Positions 1-12,175 of a stretch of 64,000 nt of DNA are shown piece after piece (within the stretch, counting starts at the first letter, position 1; every line of letters starts with the position of its first letter). Both the position numbers and the translations under genes were made by a program. The stretch comes from Larimichthys crocea (lineage: Eukaryota > Chordata > Actinopteri > Sciaenidae): assembly GCF_000972845.2 (NCBI RefSeq), contig NC_040016.1, forward strand, positions 23,956,633 through 24,020,632. Reading direction: 5' to 3'. The notes below the pieces were generated by a model. That model was not told where the DNA came from. It worked only from the letters and a program-made list of their open reading frames with translations, and did not search any database.

Positions 1-384
1 GGACCACTGGAGGTTATGTTCCCCTGAAGACAATAAATAATTTCTAGCTTCAGGAATTTGGTGTTTGTTATTGTTAATATTGTTTTTCTTGTAGCCTGAA
101 TTCATATTATTTTCACATGATTCATTTATTTATGCCTTAGATGGTTAGAATTATTACAGCTGTCAGTTATGCCTTACCTATTATTCAGGTTTTAAAACTT
201 ATAATGACAACAACAGTTTCTCCCTGGGAGAACATCTCAACATCAACATGGTGACGTTCAGTAGGTTATTCAGTAGTTATTACAACATTATTACATGAGT
301 ACTGAGTACACACCACATATCTTTACACTCCGGTCAGTCTGAAAAGTTTGGGCATAAATCTTGCTCTGGAGTGTAACACAATTT

Positions 385-392
<8 letters not shown>

Positions 393-415
<23 letters not shown>

Positions 416-418
416 CAC
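393..418. repeat. AC microsatellite
   Basis: Thirteen AC units. Short open frames through it are translation of the repeat. Confidence 0.97.
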
Positions 419-1097
419 TGCCAAGTACTGTGACGACTCACACACAGACTCACAAAGTTCGAATTGAAATCCCAGTGAAGAACAAAAGGGAGAAAGCGCC
501 TCCACGCTGTGTTTTTGTCGTTCTGTGATTTAATGCCACTTTGAGTGTGAAAACAGTGCGGTTCTGATTGGTTCATTAGAAGTTCATGAATAATTTCTGA
601 TCACGTGCTGAATGTTACCAGACCTGTGATTTTTTTTGTTGCTTTCAGGCTGTGTTGTTATTCTTGTGACGCTCGTGTGGCACTGATCATGCCTTATTAT
701 GGCCTGGGGGCACATTTCCTCAGCTCCCCTCTCATGTGTTGATAATGGAGCGCAGTAATTGGCCACGCTGAGTGACAACCGACGTCTCGGAGGAGATAAT
801 GAGGCAGCCATTTTGAGAGAAATGCTGACAGACACTTTGAGCAGTTAGCACAATTAACTGCTGCACCGGGCAGATCACTGGATACATTTATTAACAGCCT
901 GATTCCAGATTACACGTTCATGAATATTAATCACCTTTGATGATTGCTGATTAAATGAAGAAAAAAAAAAAAAAACATGGAATGAATTTTGTTTAATTTC
1001 GGGTCTATTTACTGATCCGGTTTTTGTGGATTTGGTTGGTGTTCCACATCTGAATACTGAGGAATCAGAAAGATAACGAGATGTAAAAGAAAACTAA

Positions 1098-1120
1098 TTT
1101 TTTTTTTTTTTTTTTTTTTT
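1098..1120. repeat. 23-base T run
   Basis: An uninterrupted T homopolymer; it may be a relic poly(A) of a minus-strand retrocopy, but nothing next to it supports this. Confidence 0.95.
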
Positions 1121-4100
1121 ATACGCGTGTCAGACTGTTATGATGTACTCTCATACAATACTGGTGCTTAATGGATTCAGGAACAAAGCATTCAGACATA
1201 TGTCCTGTAATGATGTAAGGTAATGGGATGACTCTGGGTAACCTTGTTCAGAGAACTTCATGCACCTGCACATCCACACAGCACAGTACATCCTCTGCTG
1301 TTCCACTCTCCATTTGGCAGCAGAGCTGTCTCTGTCTTCCCCCCTCCTCTATTATACCTATCCTCAGTCCTCAGTGTAACTGGAGGAGCCTTAATGGTGA
1401 TTTTTAAATGAATGATTTCAGTCTCGTGCAGATACATCATTTTGATTAATGCAGAGTGTGCACCCCTCCCCTCCCATTGTAGCACTGGTTCCCACACAAT
1501 ACGCATCCACTGCTATTGTCAAGTGTAAGCACTGCCTGGTTTAACCGCATATACTGCTTTGTTAGTGTATATCTAACGTTATTCATATGTTTAGTTTTTC
1601 ACTTGCTTCACTATAGAAGCATGAATTACACCAACACCGGGGGTACAAGGTTTTATCCTGATAGTGAACAAATACTCAGGAATCATATCGCACCATGATC
1701 TGCATTCATTACTTGGGGGGCAACGGAATGAACAATAACACTGATACAGATTAACTTCATAAAGTTATGATGAACTTGTCAGCAAACAGTCAAGCCCCCA
1801 GTCACTCAATGTTTTTGATCACAAAGAGCTACACTTTTATATTATACATCATAATTTCACCCATTGTTCATGTAGCCTTAAGAACTATAGCAATGAATAA
1901 TTTAGTACATAATAGTGTTTTTGATAATAATTAATAAACAATCTATTAAATGAAAGTATAAAGTTATTCTCTTGTATGAACACAACAGTATTCTAATTTG
2001 TTGTATTCTTCTCACCCAGCTCTTTCTGTTCAGCGTCATTACTTAAACAGTTTTCATGTAAGTCAGGTCTCAGAGGAAATTTGTGTTCATTCACCCAAAA
2101 AGTAACATCTTTACATCTCTGTGAAAGAAAAGTGAGACTCAGTGGAGCTAATGTGTGGACTACAGATTGATTCTAATTTTCACCAAAAAAATCTGAACAC
2201 TGTCAATCTGTTAATGTGATAACCAGCGACCACGCCATTCTCCCTCTGAGCAAGCTTGAGAATTTTTCTCTGAAACCTGAAGCAGACTGGTGTAACCAGG
2301 GGGCAAAGTAACGCACTGCATTCAAACAATATATAATAAGAATAGAACATTCACACTGAAAGGTGATGCAAATCTCAAAACAATGCAGATGTCCATTGAT
2401 ACATAATAACGCCCATTAAATAGTGTAGCTGCCTGACAGAGCCTTTGCTGTGAAACTGTGCCCTGCACTCTGACATCTACTTTCTTATCTAATTTTCCTT
2501 CATTCACTTTAGCACCAACCAGGCAGGTAAACCTGCATCAGCAACAAAATGATAACAAGCAAAAACAAAATGGAGAAGCTGGAATGAACAGGTCGAATGG
2601 CTTGTATGAAATCAGTCAGTGACAGAGCAGTTAAAGGAACATCTTCAGTGCTCTGCGTTAATGTTAAAAACCAGCCAAACATCTGCTCTGTCGTTTGTAT
2701 CTCAGAGGCAGTGCTGATAGGGACATGAAGCCTGCAGCACCCCTGGATGACGCATCAGCATCCTGACCCTGTAGGCCCTGTGATCAATATCCCTCTTGTT
2801 TCACTTAAGGAAACTATCGGTTCTACAGAGTGTGACACACAGAGAGTAAGGGTGTGTGTGATACAGTCAAGCCTTCTCCTTCTTTTTGTTTTCCTGATTT
2901 TACTACAACACACCCAGGCTTAGACGCTTAGAGTCCATTTCATTTTTCATTTTTACAGTTTACAGGGAATATTTCTTTCAGACTATAATCACGTCCTCCC
3001 CTCTCTCTCCACACGTTCCAAAAATCATTTCAAAAAATAAATGAAATGATGATTCTCAGACAGTATAAAAAAGGTGAACTTGAGCCAAAAATCATTTAAC
3101 AAGTATTGACCCATTTATTCTACTTATGTTTCTAGACTAATGTCAGTTAAAGTTCTGTGGACTGAAAGAAGAGATGGTTTGACCCTTTCTGACAAAATGT
3201 CCTGTTTTTCTTTGAATGAAAGAAAACCAATTTGTACACCATCTGTGCAAAAAAACATATGTTTACAGAAAATATTGTAATGAAGCATTAATAATGAAGC
3301 TGCACAGTTTTATATTGGCTGTTATGCGTGAACCATGATAAATATGTGTCAGAGGAAGAAAAGAAACTGTATCAAAGGGCCTTTGCATCCTATAGACTTT
3401 ATGATAAGCACATGTAGTAGTAATAAGATGCATTTGAATATGTCTCATTTAAAAACAGCCACAAGCTTGTAATCTTGTATCACAGCTGAGATGGCTTCAA
3501 TTCCAGCCCAGGCTTCTTTGCCACATGTCATCCCCTGTCCTCCCTCTCCTCCACTGCCTTTCCTGTCTCTCTCCACCTGTCACTATCTAAAGAAAGCAGA
3601 AATGCCAAAAAACCTAATAAAAAAAAAACAGTTGAAAAGAGGGTGAATTCACCGCTGACAGGACTGATTGCTCTCAACCACTGACCAGTCCAAATAACAG
3701 AGAGATGGCAGTCAGGCTGAACATAATGAGAAGCAGGCGATAAAGGAAGTGCTGGAGAGTGGAGAGCTAACATTAGCCAAGATTAACTGTCCATTCAGGT
3801 AAACAGACAGAGAGAGACGAGGCAAGGAGTAGACATTGTCCTCTCATCAGAGATTCCTGTTACTTTTGTGCAACTTCCATCAGAGATTGTCAGCAACTCT
3901 CAGGAGAGAGAGCCCAGTCTTCATCTCCGTCAATTATTTACTTTGTAAATACACCTGGCTGCCGCTTCTGACCTTTGAGAGAGTTTGAGGCTTTTCAGTC
4001 AATTAAGAGCCATTTTTGAAGCAGATGCTGCGCTGGTGACCTCACTCACTTCTCACTAAAAAGCCTGCCAAGATTCCAATTTGCAGCATAAACAAGCCTG

Positions 4101-4913
4101 AGACTATATGGTAAAAAGCTGCCTAAAGATCACAATTATGGACTGCATGCCTCTAAAGACAAGACATTTTTTTACACTAAGGCGCACAGACCTTTGAGAA
4201 AGATTTGCTGTCAGAAGAAATTTAAAAAAAGCCGAAACTAACAATGAAATCAAGGTGTGTCTAATGAGACGGACAGGGGTGGAGAAGAAAACAGGGAGCA
4301 GTCTTTCACTGTGATTCCTGTTCTGTCCAGGAGAATTAGACATGTTCTTGCCATATGTCCATCTCCCACAATTAACCGCTCACATCAGAAAAGGTCTCCT
4401 CAAGCGTGAAAATAATGAGAGAGAGACATGGAGTGCTGTGTGATGTGTTTCTCTTCTCCATTTGGCAGGAAGCATCCTCTCAGCAGGCACTAAGAGATCC
4501 TCTCTCCCTGCACGAGTCCATCAGGATTAGTGCAGAAATGGCAGAAGTCAGTGCAGAAATCAAAATGAGTTGGCCTGGGTGTCGAGGACACCTGGATTCA
4601 GAGGAGAAGAACCAGTCCAGTGAGGTGTATTAGTTGTGCTCTGGATGCAGTCAGCACCAGCCTCTCTTCTACCTGTCTCTGTTTTCAAATCCTCACCCAG
4701 AGTGTTGCCCACACATAGAGTAGAGTTCTTCATACATGATGTCTATGTGTAGGATGTGAGACAAGTTAGTAATGAATTACCTGCTCATCTGTAACCGTGG
4801 TCAGATAGGGAGAGACTGGTCGCCATTTAGGCCAATTGCCAATAGCAAGTGTGTCTTACACCCACACCACTATAGTATATTACAGCTGAGCTAATGTTGC
4901 ATTTTCCTTCCAA

Positions 4914-5345
4914 TGAATACAGCTGGTCTCTGGACCAAACACCTCTGAAACCAGCAGCGGCCAGTCTGGCAGGGAATTCAGTTTTTGTTTTTTTTTTACT
5001 ACCTAGTTAGCAGTTAGGTACATTAGCAAATGGTTAGCTTAAAAGCTATCTGTCCATCAGGAAACTGGAAGTCACAGAGCGCTGAAGCTGAGCAGCTGCA
5101 GAAGGAAAAGCAGGAAATATATATTTTGTACAAAATCTGATCCAGGTTCACTAAAATCACTGAATAAAGTCAGAAAGATTTCTGTAGCAGTCAGTGCAGC
5201 CTGTCCACCCCCGACCTCAGGATGAGTCGACTTGCTATGCTTTATCAGGAATATGAACTCTACAATTGAGAAAACCTTTAAATGCCTCAAAAATGTCTGT
5301 TTTGTCAATGTTGGGTCCGATACTGGTTCATAGGTGATGCATCTG
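4914..5345 (+). repeat. dispersed repeat pair, copy 1
   Basis: This segment aligns with 21646-22258 on the same strand with gaps. Shared landmarks are ctgtccatcaggaaact (5049-5065), gaagctgagcagctg (5083-5097), aaaatctgatcca (5131-5143), atcactgaataaagt and the final gatactgg...ataggtga (near 5320-5338). I do not recognise the family. Confidence 0.7.
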
Positions 5346-8300
5346 ACTTTAACATACACTCTGACTTCTCTACTCTGCTACTCTTACCTCATTTCACTGA
5401 TCCTGTTCTTGCTTTTGGTTTTTCTGTACGAATCCAAGGTTGTCATGTTGTTACACAAAAAGATGCCACATAGTCAGGAATCCATTGTGGGATGAAATCC
5501 TTTTCATGTCAGCTTCAGTCTCCTTTGGCATTCAGAATGGTAGAGTGGGATGTACTTGATGTTGCTGTTATATAAATGGACCTTGATTTTTTTAGGCTTT
5601 ATTGCTTTGGCTTCCAGGTGCTGCATAGTTTTTTCCTTTCTATATTTCTCTTCTCTTATCAAAGTATTTTAGTTACCTAACCTGAAGCATCATTGGACAT
5701 AACCATTAGCCCTAACCCTGACATTGACTTAGTTGCCTTTTACTGGTATTGTAGGAAGCGAGAATTAAACAAAAATGGCCAATAGCATTGGTCATGGTTT
5801 CACAGGATCAACCAATATAAACATTCCTGTCTGGTCATAGGATGGTTAAACATTTAAGATGACCCAGCGGATTCTTGATGACCTGCTTACTACCTCTGAT
5901 TGAGCTGCAGTAAGCAGTTTCCCCTTGCTCTCAGTCTTTATGCTAAGGGCAGCTAAACACACCTAAAGACCTATTTCTGTACTGGATACACAGAAATGAA
6001 AACTATATCAATATTCTCATCTAATTCTTGGTAAGACAACCATATTTCCGATGCCAGTGTTCCGTAGCAGACAGCACAATAGGAAAATGTAAGTCTTTTG
6101 GGGCCCAAAGCAGAATTTGATCACTCATGGCCTTGCAAACTAGAATACAAAGCACTGTGTGGTTTGTGTTGTGCCAAAGATAAACCACAAAGAGCAGCTC
6201 ACTGACTTTGACTTTGATTGCTAGACTAAAGGTATCAGCAGAGCAATATATAACTATCACAAAAAAATCATAGAGTAAAAGTTCTTCTGGCATTGTACTT
6301 GATCAGCCTCAGTAGTCACATGCAGCCGGAACATAAGAAGAAGGAAGAAGATTTCTAGGTCTAGCGCCCTTTTGTGAGTCCGCCTATTCAGCACACAGCT
6401 TCTTAGCCATTAGCCAGGTGTATGATTGAGGTTAGCACTTTAGCCCCCCCCCCCCCGCCTTTTACCTTTGCACTTCCCCGTACTGCTGCTTTCAGCAGAA
6501 ATTAGCTATATCAAGGCAGTGACTAATCGCTTCACGTTTTCCCTTCAGCTGCATTTGCCGGCTGAGCCACTGCTGTCTGGATCCATAGGTAATGCTAGCC
6601 TTATACGAAAGCCAGACCATCTCAATCAATAGCCACCCCCGGGCAAGGACGGACGTGAAGGGGAGGGGAAGGAGAACAGGATGCTGCCTAATTCAATGAA
6701 ATAGACATTACCCACTGCTCGCAACGCGCCAGGGCATGAGTAATCATAGACAAATTCATTTTAGAGCCCAGGAGCCCAGTATTGCTTTCAATTAAGGGCA
6801 GAGTTTAGAGTGAGTGGGGTGCATATAGCAGGAGCATGTGTGAGTGGGCAGGAGAAAGAAGGAGACACAGAGAAGAGGAGATTCAGACAGAGCTCGGATC
6901 ACTTTTTGTTAACATTGCTAATTTGTAGCTGAGGTCTTCTTCAAGCATTTAGTGCAGCAGCAGTAGCTGGTGTAATGCTTGACTAACTGGTTCACTATAA
7001 AATGCAGACAATGATCCATCCACAAGACGCTGACTGTTGTTGTTTTATAACTAATGGAATATGAGTACATTACTGGCTGCTGCTGATGAAGTGGATAAAA
7101 AACTAAAACAACAAAAAATGTAAGTTGAATCTAAACTGGCAACAGTGCTGCTCAATACTGACAGAGAAGTCTATCAAACTTATGAAAGGTGACTGTCATG
7201 AAAGTGAGCCAGATGTTCTCAGACCTTAGCAACGGGTCCAGGGTCATCCCTCGTCCTCCTCCATTTCTTTCCATTTTACCCTAATTGAGACGATAGAATG
7301 CTTCATCATTTGGAGAAAAAAACTAATCATTGTTGTTCTAAAACTGTCTTCATCATTCTGAATCCAGAACACAACAAATACTGAGGATGACTAGCTTCCA
7401 CTCCTACTGCTTGAAAAGGGGCAAACATTGTCTGATGTTACTATTTAAGTTATATGATGTGGGTAGGGTAGGAATTTCACGTACAGCATGATCTTGAAAC
7501 CTATTTCTTAAGCTGTGTTGGAGTTGTCTTCACAGAATGAATGTAGCTGACAGACAGACAGACTGAGTTTAAGTTCAGGGCTTCTGAGATAACACCCCCA
7601 CCCCTGCACCACCCTCAGTTTAACCACCGTTATCATAGTCCAAAAGCCAAACTGATGTACTCCACATGTTCCCATAGCACCTTGTGTTTATTTAGAAAGG
7701 TTTGACTTCAGATTGAAGGAAAGAAATAGTTCTGACTGCTGTTAGCTGTTGAGCTGACTACAGCTCAATGCTTTTAATGTTTATTGTTCTGTTTTTTTCT
7801 GCAGATCTTTTCATTAGTTTAACACTCAATGAAAATCAAGTTGAATGTATTTTCTGACTGAAAGGTTATGAAAGTACTCATTATAACCTGAAGCATGACT
7901 GAAAAGCAAAAAACTGAAAGGAGTCTGTGGTGCACACAATGAATGTGTTAGAGATGCAATGGCAGTGAATGATTTCGCAGCGTTTTTTTTACCCATGCAG
8001 TATAAAAGTCATAATTTGGAGCTTATGAATGCTTGTGCCTCACTGAGTGTTTTGAAACGGAGCTACAGTATAAATAGAACCAAAGTGTCACTAATATGTG
8101 GCTCAAATTCAAAGTGTGCATTCTATCATCACAAGCTTATTGCCAATCAGTTTCTAAACTAGAAACTAGATGGAAAGTACATATGTACCATGTACTGTAT
8201 AAGATGCTTTTATCACTATAAGTAAGTACTTGTACAACTTAGAGATAAATGTGCTTCAACAGAGGCAAACATTCTTTTTATTTTTTTTATTAGGGTTAGG

Positions 8301-10733
8301 GTTAGAATGTGATGAACTAACTCAGCTCTGGCTCACAGGCAGTATCAAGCATATTCTTTGTCCACAGTGTTGAAGTATATTTACATCATTACAGCAATAA
8401 TGGCCAGTTTAATTGATATATTTTTTATTTTTTTTAACTCAATAGCTTGTCACTTGTAAGCATTGTGCTGAAGGGATAATGCCCTCTCAACCACTGGAAG
8501 CATTTTAGTGTCAAATAAGTGCAGGAAGCGTTGAGTTTGTAACAACAGCAAATGGACATAGTAAATGAAAGCAAATTAGTAAACAGAAAGGCTTCTTATT
8601 GAGATATGAACACATAAGTCAAAAGTCATTAAAGAATTAGAGATAAAAGGTCGGTCACAAATAAAGGCCTGGCTCTTCAGTCGAGGTGAATAAAGGCTAA
8701 ATGTTCGCTGCAAAACAAAAACTAAAATCAGGATTCACAGTTGTTCATGTCAAAGGCATACTCTGTAATAAAAGCATGAATTGTCTTGACTGAATATTGT
8801 CTTTATGGTGTAATAAAGTATATCTTGCAGCTGGCAGTTACAGGTAAAGGGTGATTTAGGTGCTGGTGGGTTAATCAGCTCGACCAAAGATACACATGCA
8901 CCCACGTAAACATGACACTTATTTTCACATATGTAGAAAAATGTTTTCTGTCACTGTTTCCATGGCATTGACTTCATTCACCCTTCTTTCCATCTCCCTG
9001 TATATTTCTATATAGCTCGCCTCTCAGTGCTCTTCCTGTTTAGCATTTGCCGTTTTTGCCCTCAGTGATTGGTGGTTTTGGATTGCTGTGTGTTTCATCG
9101 CACCACATCCTGTTCATCCAAAAAGGGTTAAGGTTTCATAAAAAACAGTATGCACACAGCCATTAAGATCTCTGGCAATCTAGGCATTTGATCGTCGTCA
9201 TCCATACATATTTATGGACACTGTGCACTTGGACTGATACCCATGGTTTTTCAGTGAGAGAATAAAAGTGAGTGGGTTGTAGGAGAAGGCATCCATATGC
9301 ATGGATAAAAATGCAATATAAACAAGAGCACAGTAAGAGAGGAAGAAACCTCCACCAGCACTGGACAATTCTCCAGCAGTGTCTGTTTATCAGTAAATCA
9401 AATAGTTATGGAGGCTGCATCTTTTCAAGTTGCTTTTGGATTTGATTTCAAGAAATTTTCCAACAAAATAGTGGCTGACTGCATTTCTGCTTAATGCCAA
9501 TGTAGAAATCTCAAATGCCAGACTCTCCCACCAGCTCTGGATCCCAGTGTTATGCCTAAAACATGCTGATCTCTCTAGATCACTGGAATCTAATCGGTTG
9601 GTCCTTTTTTTAACCTCGTTCCAAATGCATTTGTCTTCCCAAACTTGCGAAATACCAGAAATGCAAGGTTAAATTTAGCAGTTGCATGGCCAGTGATATA
9701 TGACATATGGACATGAGTGGTCAAGATAAGCAATCCTGAACATCTTTGAAAAAAAAATAATAATAATAGTGTAAGACTGTTCTTAATCATCCCCATGTTC
9801 ATCTCACCATGTCCTTCAAATATAGAAATCCGTTTGACACTGAAGTGAAACATATCCTTACTTACATTCATCGAGTGGACACACACAACTCCAAATAAAT
9901 GTTGCTGTGTGTTTGATGGATGTGTAAATAGGCAATGAGGCAATAATGAGTTGATTTTTGTGTTGAGAGCCCCTGAGTGACCAAAACTATTTGAATTAAA
10001 AAGTACTTAAAGAGCAAGCTGTCTTTTTACATGAATGTCTGTTTGATTGAAGTGTCTCAGCCCATCACTCTAAGTTCTGGTTGTTGCTGCTTGTTCATCC
10101 CTCTCCAAATTGGATCATTTCTGGCTCTTGACATCAAAATACAAACTTAAACTTCAGGTTTCAAAAGACCGATTTTAAAACCTAAAATTAAGTTCACTGA
10201 TGCTATGTCTATCTTTGAGAAGATAGAAATATGTTTTCACTTTGAAAGAAGCTGCATATGATCAGTTATATCTTAACTACAAAAAATCCAGAGAACCCAC
10301 GACTCTTTACATACACTCAGTGTTGCTGATAAATCGAGGGCTGACCTGTTCTTTATTCAAATTCATTGGCAGATTCAAGGGCTAATGGAGTGTAGCATCA
10401 GGGTTAGAACACTCACGCTTGCATGGCTGCACTCTAAAATAGACTTGCTTGCAGTTATTTTAGTGACAATGCCACAGAACTAAGAAAAGCCTCCACCACC
10501 TTCTCCTCCAGCACTTTCAGACAGCTTTAGAGATCAGACTGGCCACATGCATCTCATGTTGTCAGTGCGTGATTCACACCTCATGAAAACCCAAAGGAAC
10601 AGTGAGAAGCACAACATTAGTGTCCTAAACAGACATCAAACATTTCACATAATGCAAATGCCATTTTTCATAATTAGCTGGTAAACGCCCATGTCTGTCC
10701 AGCTCAGAGCTTCCTGTTTGCTCACACTTAAAT

Positions 10734-11684
10734 CCAATGTGTAGGATTCAGTGGCATCTAGTGGTGTAGTTGCTGGTTGGAAGCCCCTCGCCTCTCTTCT
10801 CCTAGCTGATGAGAATCTAGAGTGACTGTGAGATGCACAAAAACACTCTTGTTGTACTGTGGGCTATTGTAGAAACATGCTGGTTCCACATAGCAGCTCT
10901 CTTGTTTATGGAGGACAGTGGAAGTGACAGAATAGGATTATTCAGAACAGGACAAGGAGAAGTCGGAATGGACCAGAGAACAATGGTGTTACTTTGTAAA
11001 TGATCTCGCAGACCAGTCCTAAGACTCAAACACCACAGACCTCTACAAGAATCATGTCAAATGGTAGAAAATGAGTGTATAGATGTGAGCCACTAAACTA
11101 TCACTGAGTAAAAACAAACCACAGACTCAGATGTTATAAGACATTTTTGTCCGCAGCTCATACAGAAAAAAATCATAAAGATGGAGGAGGAAATAAGGGC
11201 TACTGCTACAATAACAACTAGATAATGTAATAAGACATATACCTTCCCATGTGGTCATCATAGACTATTTAAGATAAAACAATACATAGTGATACAGAGA
11301 AGACATAATAGTAAATTACATACAACAAAAAAAAGAAATCTGTCTAAATAATTGCACATGCCTCGTGACATAAAATATATAATATTAATACAAAGACATA
11401 ATAAATCATGAGGTCAGGAAACCACAAGCATTCACTGAGTTTATGACAAATTTGCTATATTGTGACACACATCACATCCTGTATAATGGAATTAACAGTA
11501 TCTTAGATTTTAGATACTTTGCACAAGGTAACACAGATATAAATTAAATAATAAAATTTCAAGTTATTCTAAAAAAACCATACGAATTATCAGATGATCA
11601 TACATAATAAAAACATATTTATGAACATTATATTCCATATCTGTCATATTCTATAAATAGAGCCCACTAAATCTGACACCCTGG
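10734..11684. mobile_element. non-autonomous DNA transposon-like element with terminal inverted repeats
   Basis: The left end (ccaatgtgtaggattcagtg, 10734 on) and the reverse complement of the right end (11659-11684) match at 19 of 26 positions. Inner landmarks gtggcatctagtggtg, gggctattgtagaaacatg and tatttatgaacattatattc are those of a repeat I know to be very abundant in teleosts. No protein is encoded. Part of its middle is AT-rich and unlike the usual shorter copies, so it may hold extra inserted sequence. Confidence 0.65.
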
Positions 11685-11891
11685 TCTTTTAACAAATCCT
11701 CTATAGAGACATAGAAGACATTATATAGCCATTTTTACGTTCATGGCCAACATGTATAAAACGAGTGGTAAACAAACTTCACCACCAACATATTTGCATC
11801 AGCAGCGTTCAACATGAGCAACCACCAAGTTTGGACAGAAATGAAACTGCAGTTTCTGCATAGTCATACATAATAAATATGCCAGTGACAG

Positions 11892-12175
11892 GGTAAATGG
11901 TAAATGGACTGTACTTACATATCACCTTTCTAGTCTTCCGACCACATAAAGCTCTTTACAGTACATATCTCATTCACCCATTCACACACATTCATACAGG
12001 TGCCAAATGCTCACATTCACACACATTCATACAGGTGCCAAATGCTCACATTCACACACCGATGGCACAGCCTTCAGGAGCATTTTGCTATTCACTATCT
12101 TGCTCAAGGACACTTCAACATGCGGACTAGAGGGGATCGAACCACCACAGTCGCCCAGAGGGTAGTTATCTTCTA
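11892..12175 (-). mobile_element. tRNA-derived SINE, inverted copy
   Basis: On the minus strand this begins with a tRNA-like B box (ggttcgatcccc, complement of 12132-12143), goes through tgtccttgagcaagatagtg (shared with 17469-17600), and ends in gtacagtccatttaccattt (complement of about 11895-11918) plus a taaatgg-type tail. The A-box region is poorly preserved. It contains a 35-bp tandem duplication at 11980-12049. Confidence 0.6.
11980..12059. repeat. 35-bp tandem repeat, 2.3 copies
   Basis: The 35-bp unit starting attcacacacattcatacag is present at 11980-12014 and again without change at 12015-12049, followed by a partial third copy. It lies inside the SINE, so it arose after or with that insertion. 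Confidence 0.95.

Noticed and set aside
323..576. Short open frames with VCVCVC or HTHTHT stretches here and at the other CA tracts
   Set aside because: They are translations of dinucleotide repeats.
4406..4633. 75-residue open frame on the plus strand after a pyrimidine-rich stretch and cag
   Set aside because: The peptide does not match the missing N-terminal ptprg exon and has no donor in a sensible place.
6021..6293. 90-residue open frame on the minus strand
   Set aside because: No recognisable family and no splice or repeat context.
7590..7615. C-rich stretch as a possible minus-strand G-quadruplex
   Set aside because: Fewer than four clean G runs with short loops; much weaker than the motif at 50367-50385.
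8291..8305. Telomere-like tagggttagggttag
   Set aside because: Only two units; too short to count as an interstitial telomere array.
9590..9943. 117-residue open frame on the minus strand
   Set aside because: No motif I recognise. It may be an old transposon relic but I cannot support it.
11980..12059. Direct repeats considered as a CRISPR array
   Set aside because: The units are contiguous with no spacers, and the genome is vertebrate.
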